64,000 bases of DNA from Schistosoma haematobium (Eukaryota > Platyhelminthes > Trematoda > Strigeidida > Schistosomatidae), in contig NC_067197.1 of assembly GCF_000699445.3 (NCBI RefSeq), positions 3,292,152 to 3,356,151 of the forward strand, given 5' to 3'. The notes under the pieces were generated by a model, which was given only the letters and a program-made list of their open reading frames with translations, made no database searches and had not been told where the DNA came from. Within the stretch, counting starts at the first letter, position 1; the number at the start of each line of letters is the position of its first letter. The position numbers were made by a program, and so were the translations under genes. This document shows positions 35,501 to 47,500 of the stretch, piece after piece.

Positions 35501-38500
35501 TCCTGGCTCAGTGTGTTCTTTAGCCTTCCTCTTTTTTGTTTCCCTTCGGAGTTCCAGGTTAGCGCTTGCCTCGTGATGAAGTTTGGTGATTTCTGCAATG
35601 TGTGTCCTATCCACTTCCATCGTTTTTTCCTATTTCCCTCTTTAGCTGTAAGTTGGTTTTGCTCTCCCTCACAACAGTTTGTTGCTGATGCTATCCGATC
35701 AATGGATGTTGAGTATCTTACGTAGACAATTGTGTATAAATACTTGTACTTATTTGATGGTGGTTGTAGTAGTTCTCCAAGTTTCAGCGTACAGTAGAAC
35801 TGTGTTGACGTTCGTATTGAAGATTCTGACTCTGATATTGGTTGACAGTTGTTTTAAGTTCCATATGTTCTTCAGCTGTAGGAATGCAGCCCTTGCTTTG
35901 CAAATCCTCGTCTTTACATCTGTATCGGATCCTCCTTGTTCCTCAACGATGCTGTTCAGGTACGTGACAGATTACATATCTTTCAGAGTTTCTCCATCAA
36001 GCGAAATTGGGTTGGTGTTCTTCGTGTTGTATTTGAGGATGTTGCATTTTCCTTTGTGTATGTTGAGGCCTCCTGATGCAGAGACTGCTACTATACCAGT
36101 TGTATTCATCTGCATTTATTCGTGTGTATGGGATAGAAGGGTCAGATCATCTGCGAAGTCCAAATCTTCTAGTTGCATCAAACTGTCCATTGTATTCCGT
36201 TAAACAGAATAACGAAACAATGTAGGTTCCTTATATTGCGGTTTTATGGACTGTTCGATGTTCCCGATCGGCATCGTCTTCATATATCTCACACGTCGAT
36301 TGTATGTGAGCACCAGGGCATACACATAGAGGTATTCCATCATGTAATTCTGACTTGTGTAAAGAATGACATGTATGTTCTTCTCACCCTTCACGTGCAA
36401 AACAGGGCCATTGTTCCAGTCATAACATGAATATATACTTTTACCATCTGTAATTAGCTCGATATTTGACTCATCATAGCCTGATTCGCCTGCAAAAAAT
36501 TTAGATGGAATATATGCATCTGCATCATTCTCATAAGGACAATTTTGGACAAAGTTTGAATTTCAAGCCTCTGCTACGTCACATCTGAGCAAACTGGTTC
36601 TCTGGTTGCTCCGGGAAAAACTTTTTATGGCTTCTAATTTATCATACCACTGACTGAGGATCCTACACGACGTACATAATTTGTGAGAATATTCAACATT
36701 TGATACAATAACACCAGAAGTATGACTAGAATTTGACTCATTTGAGAGACATTTGTCACATTCAATAAGGATATCAGTGGAAATAAATCCATTGTGAAGA
36801 TAAATGACACCTGATGTGACACCATCAAAACTGTAATCAGATTTTAATTCATTTAGAACTTGTTCCTCACATTTAGTTAAGGTTTCATTAGAAATAAATG
36901 AGTAATTAGGACAATCGATATCTCGTAAAATAATATCATAAATTTGATCAGAATTTGATTCATTTGAAACATTATTCTCACATTAATCTAGTACATTAGT
37001 CGATATATTCAAATCATTAGACTGATCAGAATCCAACATAGAGACATTTGAATTTTGCTGAGTGTCAACATTATTAAGCACACTTTTCTCCAAGATACTG
37101 ATAATTCTCACTTGAGTTTGAACAAATTGATGTAGTATTACTTCCAAAGTATCCATTTTTCACTTTCAATATGTATCCGATTACAAAATGTAGTGAGGTT
37201 CGTTTTAAAATTTCCCGTCACCGATTTGATATAACGGATGATTTAAAATATTTCTCTCTCACAGTTATACTAAAATAATACATTAATACGATAATGAGAC
37301 TAATCACATTATATGGAGTCCAGGATTCACAACCCAGAATAGAGAACCAGATTAACATTAGATAATACTTTATTCAATATGATTACAAGAAGTCAGTCAG
37401 TGAGTCCGGAATAGAGATCAATGGAAAGAAAATAAATCACATACTTAATAGTCAGTAGGCTAAGTGCTTGTCTGTCCATCCTCATTGACCAATCACATCT
37501 TTAGCTCTATTAGACTGAAATTATTAAACTTCGTATAAAGTTTCTCAAAGATTTTACTGTGAAATATAACTCATGAAAAGAGAATTGCTCATGACGATAC
37601 TGATCAGTTCATATAATTTTGTTTCATTAAAAGTGGTCTTTTTAAACGTCAGTTTCAGAAACCGAAAACGGAATCCGTTCAACCTCATTGTTCTGGATTT
37701 AGTTCACATAATCCACGATTTCAACGTGCTGAAATATGGATTCATCCAATTGATGGTCAGACTACTGTTATTCAAGGTGGACGGCGTTTGATGCATTCAA
37801 ATATCAAACCAATTGTTGACGAAAGTAGCAATATTCAAGGAAAATCAATGCAAAAATTAAATTCACCAACTCCTGAACTTGAAGTTGACAATGAAGATGA
37901 AGATGATGAAGAGGCACAGGCAGAAGCTGAAGAATATGCTAATATTTCTTTGATTGAAGTGAGTGTCTTCGTCATCATAGAACTGTCATATACTATCTTT
38001 CATTGTACAGGTATTTGATACAAATGCTAATATTAAATAGAACGAAATTATTAGATCAGTTGAATAACTTGTATTAGTCTTTGCTATGTTACAAATAACA
38101 AATGACTTGGCCGAATATGGAATATATGAACTCTTAGGTTTAAGATCATAAGTTAAACTTTATCGCGCTTATTGTGATGTCAAAATATCATGGTTTCAAT
38201 TCATTGTATGATTTAGGATGAACAGTGTACTTGCTCCAAATTATGGATATATTCACAAAATTCTACGTTTTCATTTGTATTTTACTTCTCTATCTTGATG
38301 TTATGCTAAGTTTATGTTTGGGTATATCATTGGTATTCTTGTCTGTCTATCTATTTGTTTAACACACATTCTAGTTTACTAACTAGTACATGGTAAGTAA
38401 TGTAATGCCCCGGTACGGCCGGAGACGGCGGAGAGTCAGCTGTCCCTCTCAAAATGCTCTCACATGGCCACGCGTATACGGCCACTGCCGGCGAAGTCCT

Positions 38501-41500
38501 ACTCGCGGCGGGAGTGTTGTTTGCGAAATTGAGAGGACGACAAGCGAGTGCCCGGTGCTTTAACCGGGTTGGTGGATACAGAAAATCCACCTGGGGGAGT
38601 GGGAAAACCCAGATTCCCACCCAGTGATGCACATGGCTACAGGGTCCTAAGGGAACAAATGGCGTATGAACCAATGATTGGTCACCGGCTACCATGAGAC
38701 TGCATCTCCTGACGTTGCTCCACTGCCTTGTGGATCAGATCTTTGGGTCGAAGGCTCCGGGTGTGGCCTCCTAAGAAAACCATCTGCTTCGGTCTGGGAC
38801 TCGGGCAGTACCACAGCCCACACACAAATCAAGTGACTTGTGTGGCTCATATGTATTCGGTGCTCATTGTACCAATAGTTATATGTTCAAACAAAATAAA
38901 AAAGTTCACCACTATTTAGAAAACTAGATAGAAATCAGTCATTCAGTTGTTCAATGATTATTAATTTAAAATTATCGCAAATATGAATCCACCCAAGTTT
39001 CCACACTTATGTCAACATGGTTAGGTGGACATTAATTGTGTAAATGGTTAAGCAGTTGTAATAAAATATTCTTTAAATAGATCCCATTCTGTCTTGTACA
39101 TTTATTACTATGAGGTTATTGAGTCCTATTCAAATATCCAATACTGTAGCGTATTTCCGAAAATTCAACTGAAATGTCACACTTTAATTAAAATGCAGTA
39201 AACGAAGACTTGGTGGAGATAACCGATTTATTGTTTAATGCAAAATTACACAGTTTTCAATTAGGACTTTGAATAAGTCATGCTGGCACCATAATAAAGT
39301 GATGTTTTGGTGGAGTTTTGTTCCCTGAGCTGGATGGTTTGGTCGTAGAGCTTTCATCGTTCTTCTGAACGACATCATCAGCACAAACTTCAGATAGAAG
39401 TGAAGTGTTCGAATTTCCCCATATGTGTTTCACAGCATGTTCTGTACACCTCGATGTTGATTGGTTCTTATTGACCTTAAATTTGTCATTGTTCACTTCT
39501 TTGTTTTGGTTGTGTCTCCCATTGTTTTGATTTTTGTTTTTATATTTATGCATGATTTTCCTGATTGGTTGATAAATTGGATTGATTTCAATATGCTTGT
39601 TGATTGCTGATTGACCTGAGTGCCAGGCTTCCAAAAATTCTCTGGTGATTTTGGAATTTCCTCTGTCTAAGATTTCTACATTTTTCCAATCGAATGAGTG
39701 TCCGCAGTTGTCCACGTGTATTGATATAAGTGAGGAGATATCATGGCGTTTGACTGCTAATTGATGTTCATGTAGGCGAAGGTGAAGGGGGCGTCCGCTT
39801 TGTCCGATGTAGTGTTTTTCGCAGTTGGCACAATTTATTTTGTAGATGATGTTTGATTTGTTTTCCTTTGTTATTTCATCCTTTGGTTTGCATAGGATTG
39901 ATTGTGGTGATTTTGTCGGTTTGTGTGCCACACCTATCCCGAAGGTTTTCAGCAGTCTCGTTGCGGTTTCTGATATGCCTTTTATGTATGGTAGGGCGAT
40001 CCTTTTGTTGATTTCTCTGCTTGACTTGAGTTCTGATGCTGCGCGCGGTTGGTATTTTTTGATGAGGTTGATTGGGTAGCCGTTCTTTTGAAATACGTCC
40101 TTCAGGTATTACTCTTCATTTCTTCGTGCTGCCTGTGTGCTGCAGTGTGTCCTCGCCCTCTTGAACAAAGTGTGTACGCAGTTGATTTTGTGAGCTCTTG
40201 GGTTGTTGCTATTGTAGTTGAGAATTTGATCTGTATGGGTCGGTTTCCTATACACTTGGGTTTCCACTTTTCCTGTGTCGGTTCTAGTGATCAATATATC
40301 CAAGAATGATAGTTTGTTGTTTGTCTCCTGTTCCATTGTGAACTTGATGTCATCGAAAACGTTGTTGATCAATTTGTAAGTGTTTTCTAACTCATTCATT
40401 TTGACGATGACGAACGTGTCGTCTACATAGCGAATCCAAATTTTTGGTTTGATCACTGGTAAAATAGCGGCTTCTAGTCTTTGCATCACTGCCTCTGCTG
40501 ATAATGTCGTTCAGAAGAACGAAGAAAGCTCCACGACCAAACAATCCAGGTCAGAGAACAAAACTCCACCAAAATCATCCACCTGAGCTACAAATCTTCT
40601 CCACCATCTCATAAAGTGATGTTTTTAATTTTCACTAGGGTGCTTAAATTAATATCAGTTTATAATTAAAATTATATAAATAAAATTACTTACGCCTGTT
40701 ACCCCTTGTAGAGGGCAGGCCGCTGACAAAGATTCTCCAACCAATTGTGTTCTGTGCTTTCTTTTTCGGTTGCTTTCAAGTGCTACTCATCCTTCCCATA
40801 TCTGTCCCCGGTTCTCATCGAAATGTGTTCTTTGGTCTGCTTCTTTCCTTTTGCCCTCAAGATTTCGATTTGGGACTTGCCTCGTGATGTAGTTTGATGG
40901 TTTCTGCTATGTATATCCTACCGACTTGCAAATTGTCTTTGTAATTTCCTCCTCAGATGGAAGTTAGTTTCTTCTCTCCCACAGTAGGTTATTGCTGATG
41001 GTATCCGGTCAACGGCCATTGAGTATCTTGAGTAGACAGTTGTTTATAAATACTTGTACTTGTTTGGTCATGGTTGTGGTAGTTCTCGAAGTTTCAGCTC
41101 CGTACAACAGAGCTGTGTTGACGTTCGTATTGAAAATTCTAACTTCGATATTGTCTGGCAGTTTTTTTTTGAGTTATGCAATAAACAAAATTACGCATGT
41201 TAAGAGAGATCGACAGTAGGTTTGGGTTTCAATGTGAATAATAATACTGAAATGCGAAACGTATATCCAGTTAATGAGTTCCAAGTAAAACAAAACACGT
41301 ATTCCGGATTTCATTGATGATTGCATACTATATATACTAGAACTGAAGTAAGCTTATTCATTTACCTTTCATTGTTTATATTTTCAGCTAAGTAAACAAT
41401 TTGGTTTGGAATTTATTCATGCTCATGGAAAATTATATACCAAAATTGGGTAAGATGTCTTTTTTCGTTAAAATTAATTTGACGAGATTATAATTTATGG

Positions 41501-44500
41501 ACGAACCAATCAGGTATAAGATAACAGGTTTCGGATTTTGGCGCGAACTTCACCCATCCATTTGGTTAAATAGAGTTTTGGCATTATAGTTGATGTCAGT
41601 TCGTGATGAGAACCTCAAGTGTAATTCCTAACCCTAACCATTAACTGTAAATCATAATTTGAATTCCTCATATTGGTTTATAACCCTCGTTTGGTCCTAA
41701 TTATTAGGTGAACACTCAAGGTCACTTCAGCGTCGCTCAAATGTCGTCCATAAATTATAGTCTCACCGCTAAGTGCATTCCTTTGGTTTGTCTTTAAAAG
41801 AAATAGTTTTTTAGTGTGAGACTGTAATATCCCGATCAGAATAATGAATGGTAACTGTTGGAATCTATTTCTGGACTAATACTATACGTATATTTTTATT
41901 GTATAATTGTTAAATGACTAAACTATTCATATCCGTGTTCCTCTTATCATGGGCTTTATCTTGACGTATGAAATATTATTATACGATTCACCATTCTTGA
42001 GTTATGCCCGGTCTATCGATTACTATCTCCCACATTCACAACCATTTTTGGCTAGATCTTGTATAAATGTTGTTTTCTATTTTGTGGTGTGATGTGGTTT
42101 GTTTGGCTTGTATATAAACCCAGTATGTTTTGGAATACATGATTCATATCGCGGTGGCTGAGATTGGTGTTCCGGACTCAACGGGTTGGGCTGGACTAGG
42201 CAGGAGGAAATACCTCTAAAGACTCTAGACTGCTCGTACGTGTTTTATGCGTCATTGGTCCGGTCGATGAGCCTCTGTTCTCTAATTGGCGGCATCATTA
42301 CGTTACACATTGATAGGGGCATAAACCCACAAGTTATAACAGAGGCTTGTTAAAATGTTTTTCCGATCATTTACACGAAGTAATTCCGTTATGTAATTTA
42401 GTAAAATTAAGTTTAATTAACTCAAGATCTTAAGTTTAGATCCTGTTTTTCATATGACACTGAAGAGGCAACTAAACAATAAGTACTTATAAAGCTTCGC
42501 ATAACAAACATGGCCCTTTCTACAGTCAAGAAGCGTTCAATTAGTTATCAAGTAATTGCCCGAAAATTCTTAATGGAGATATAAACATAATATGCCGTTT
42601 TAAAAATAATTTTCGTTACCATGACTACAGCATGTGTTTCATTTCGTTTTCTAGGTATAAAATACTTATGTGAGACACTAATAGAGACGTCTCCACTTGT
42701 ATTTACTTTTTGTGACCATTTTTTCGAAATAGTCGAGAAGTTTGGTTTCTTAATGCTATCCAAAGCTAGATTAAGTTTTGTCAATCTGGGCGATCTTTTA
42801 ACGCCGTTACAATCAATGGACAAGTTGTAAATCAGTTTGACTGTACGGGTTTTCGATGCAGACAGTTTTTTAGTGTTAGTGACAGATAGCATATATCTAG
42901 TTGATAATGTCCAAAAACTTTGTCATCTTTCAACTTTGTCTTTGACGGATTGTTTGCATTAGTGGTAATAATGTTTAGGTATATCTTATTCTGACCCAAA
43001 TCCTAGACATAATTATCCTGCATAACTTTGTATAACTAGTCGACTCCGATACCTTTACGGTTATAACTATCAACAACCTAAAAGCAGAGATATCGAAATA
43101 CAGAGCGTTAGAGAATACTCCCTTGTCAGTCACGCTAATCAAGAAAACTAAACCAAAAGCAAAGGAAAGATAAAATAAATGTGATGTATGGTTTATGTTG
43201 TTTGTTGAGTATATTATATTGTGTAGTGTGTTGACTATTGTAGTAATTAATCATTACGTGAATCCTGTGACTTCATGTGGTTCAGTTACTTAATGAGACA
43301 CAAGAAACAAACATACAAACGATCACATATGTATGAAAATTTTACACGGAATAAATCTTATAACCAACTGCCTGAATACATATAAAATATTTAATAAGAT
43401 TAAAAAGGTACATACGACTTTCGCAGAGATGTTCGATATTATATATGCAAGTTTTGTACAAACTGTTAAAATAAATGCATTGTATGACCTTTGCGTTGCA
43501 AGATCTGAAGACAGTTGTTCCAAGTTTTATCGAAATGCTGTATTTCTCGGAATGTAGCAAAATATCTCTCGAGCGGATCATCATACATTGAACTAGGAAG
43601 CCGGGGTACAAGATTAAAGCGTAGATTATTACAAGTTGGTTAAATTTGCCAATGTCATGTATTGTGGTCAAGCCTAATAGTTTACAATACAACACAAGTT
43701 TTAGATCCCTGTTCGCAAGAGTAATTCATGAAATGTATTGTTTTTTATATCTACCTTGTATCTGTAACTGAATAACCTCATTTAGGGTACCAATGAAAAC
43801 TGGGGACGATTAGACACCCGATTCGTTCAACTATTGAACTCCTCAGTAGTGTCTACTCGCATCTCCTCTAGATATCGCGTCTATAAATTTCAAGGCTCAT
43901 GGCAAATCCCGAAACACTAGAACCACTGGGTCGGCGTCCAATGTTATAATTTCGGCTTCAATCAATTCGCAATATAACGCGACGATCATCTACTGCAATT
44001 AGTGACAACAATTTCGCTCTCTAAGCGTCTGGACTCTACCAGTCACACAAGTTTGCAATAGAATTTCAGAATCATCATGAAGTCCGCCACGAGACCTGAA
44101 TGTTCTGCGTCTCATCCCTGATATAGTCCTATGTACAAATTAAACCTGTCTTCATAAACCCTTTTAACTTAACTACGTCTACATAATGCTTATTTTCTTT
44201 TGTAATCTGTAGAGCCATTTTATTAGTTCCTTAACAGTTAGTAATTTAATTCTATTATTATTATTTTTTTAAATTTATTTTTATTTTGTCAGTATGGAAA
44301 CATTTCCAGAAGTGGCTTCATTAACTCTTCAAGCTTTATCTGGTCTGTTAGCACAAAAACCATGTCCTTTATCAACTGAACGTTTATGTCAATTATTTGT
44401 TGTGAATATGTTCAATGTGGATCGTGCTGCATCTATGACAAATCAAACAAATGCAATGAATAATTCTTTAAAAAATCGAATAAATGAATCTAAAATCATT

Positions 44501-47500
44501 GTGAATAATGATAATAAAATATCTTTAAATATAGGTATGGATAATTTTGTTCCATCTTCACGTCTTACTGAAATTGAAGCATTACGTTCTGTTCATCATG
44601 ATCATGCTGCACGGTTTGCATTGGACACATTTAGTTTAGTATGCAGAAGAGCAGCACAATTACTTCAAGAGGTAAATAATATTTTCATGTAACATATTTT
44701 TTTAAAAATTGTTGAGTCGGCTTTTCGAGAACTGCAACGGAGCCGAAGAGTCCTAGCCAATCAGAGCATGATGGAGCTTCCCAGAATGTCAACGTGGCGT
44801 GCTACTATTGGCCAATAGCATAATATGTCTTTTAGAGGATTGGCCAAAATATGATGTTGATTTAACAAATGGTAACATCTATAAATACCCGTGTTTTCTG
44901 TACAAAGACGAACCTTGGAGTAAAGTATTTTCTCACATACTTTGCGTCTTCTCTCTTGTGTTCAGGTCGCTGTATAGTTCTAACTTGCGGGTTACCAGAA
45001 TAGCTTAGGAACCGAATAAAGCGTTCAGATTAACAAGACTTACCAAAAATATTTTCGCTTAAAATTATTACATTTTAAAACGTCAGTGTTAAGCTTACGG
45101 GGATGCCTTTAAAATTGGTTAAGTATTACGGAAATATTACTAAAGACAACCTCATTTTAAACTTGATTTAATATTCATTATTTTATATAGGAAGTTGTTT
45201 CCTGTAGTTGTGTTCTTAAATTTATTTTTCATTTCTGTTTGATCTTTCATACTTCAATAAAGAGTAATATGTATTAATATATTCGAAACTCAATTAATCT
45301 ATTACTTATTCACCTATAGAAGTGATTTAAAAGTTTCCCACAACTGGATTAAGAATTGCAACATCACCAATTAATCGACTATGACTTAAGTTATTTAAAG
45401 TGTAGCGAAAACTCAATGGCTAAAACACTTGTTTTTGAATCGTTAGGTCCCGTATTTGAACCTAGTCCTGCCTACTTTGTTTTGGGCAGCCGAGTAGAGC
45501 TACATTGCCTTACACCTAAGGCTTCACTTCAAGCTGAGGACATATATTTAAAAAATCACCCAAACTCCACTAGGCTAAAGTTTACTTCCTTGTTGGACTG
45601 CATCAATAATACGTTAGAATCATTTACATTCCCGCTCAGGAGTCACCCATTAGTAATTAAGCGTTTATATGATTACTTTTGTTTAGATTATATTCAATTT
45701 TATTATTTCTAAAATACTTGAGCTATTTCATCATAATACGTTAGGTTCATAAGAATAATTATAACTCAATTGAATATCATCCAATCAAATAAGCTTCAAT
45801 CAATTATATATTTGCTTTTATGTATACTTTTTATAGACTCCCCCTATGGATGCTAGTCCAGGTTGGTTATCACCAGATGCACGAATCCTTCTTTCCGCAT
45901 TATGCCTATGGACTGAATGGATGATTTTACATCCTGAACATTGGTTACCACCACCAAATCATCGTGATCCTACACTCCGACCACATTTAGACGATTGGTT
46001 ACTTGTTGCTAAATTATGCACTGAAGCAGCTAGTTGGCTTGCACGTTTATCTGTTAGACCAAAATATGAAGAAATTACACCAACAACATCTCTCGTACTT
46101 CGATTAAAAGGTGAACCTAACTGTGATGAAAAATTGGATGATGATTCAGATAAATCCTCTATTTTATATCATATCTTTGAAGATGGTAACTTGTATAAAG
46201 CTGCTTTTCTTTCTGAAGAAGTATTCGTTGCAGGATTCAAGCCTATGCTTGATTTAACACCTAAAGTATGTTCTAAGTGGTCTTGTTTTTTTTAAATAAA
46301 CTTATTCAATAGATTTGGTTTGTAGTAATTTTTGTTATAACATTTTCGTTTATTACTGAAAATTTTCCCTAAGGTAATTAATACTAATGGTATGACTGTT
46401 CTTAATAATAAGATCTGCATAAAACTTCTGTTTATTAATTAATTATGATCAGAATGGGGATTTGTGGAGATTGTAGTGATTTTAATAGTTGAATTCATGA
46501 GTCGATAAAAGCTGGACCAATATTGAAAACCTGTAATCACTAGAAGGCCGTTTTGTCGTAGTATGGGACTCCTCAGCAGTGTACATGAGGGGCCCGAACC
46601 TAGGACCATCAGTCTCGCGTGCGAACGCCTCACCTTTAGACCACTAAGCCGGCATCCGACGGTGTCAATGTCTAACTTCAATCGATCCATGATCTTGCGC
46701 AACCATTCATCCATTGTCTTTGGTAGATACCTGCCTCTACCAGATACTGGTTGGACTTCATTGGTCAATTATCAATTAATCATCTTAGTCGACAAGTTAG
46801 AATAAACTTTGGCACAAATGCATATCGGTCCCAAGTGTCACTATATCATATCACCATAGTACTATAAAATTAATTAAATGAATAATAAAATGAATCAAAA
46901 TTATACCAGTATTATTGAAAAGACATAAACATTAAGAATTTCATTCGAAGACAAGGAATGAATTCTCTGAATAATAACAACAGTAATAATTTTGAAACAT
47001 GTTGACTACAAAGGATGATTGATTAATAGATAGTTGAATTTGATCATTCTCAAGTCAATGATTTCTCCATGCACTAGCTGCCAAATCAAAGAATCTTAGA
47101 GAGAGAATAAGAGATTGTTTCTCTTGTTATTGATCAATGAGACACAAAATAAGGAAAATTATCTTTCGATTGCCTCTATGAAGTTTGGTGATAGTCAGAC
47201 AATACGGCATGTTTTAATACTGTTTTTTACCAGCACTTTCTAATTATACTATCTCTTTTGGGGATTATTTTGTTTCATTTATCGTACAGATATATTATTA
47301 CACAGGTGATTGGGATCCAGAAACTGTGGCAGATTTTGTTCGAATAGAGAAATTGGTTTTATTTGGTGATTATTTATGTGGAATTGAAACGCCTGTATTA
47401 AGCTATAATATTGAGCGAGCGGTTTATGAATCTGTTATACAACGTGAATCCTCTGAACGTGTTCAAGATAAACGTGTAGATGTTAAGGCAAATATTATAC

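Noticed and set aside
42548..42892. 114-codon minus-strand ORF in SMG6 intron 8
   Set aside because: No family signature, no repeat relatives in the window, overlapped by an ORF on the other strand; length is within chance for this AT-rich DNA.
44799..45008. 69-codon ORF
   Set aside because: Lies across the promoter-like part of the candidate LTR; no protein motif.
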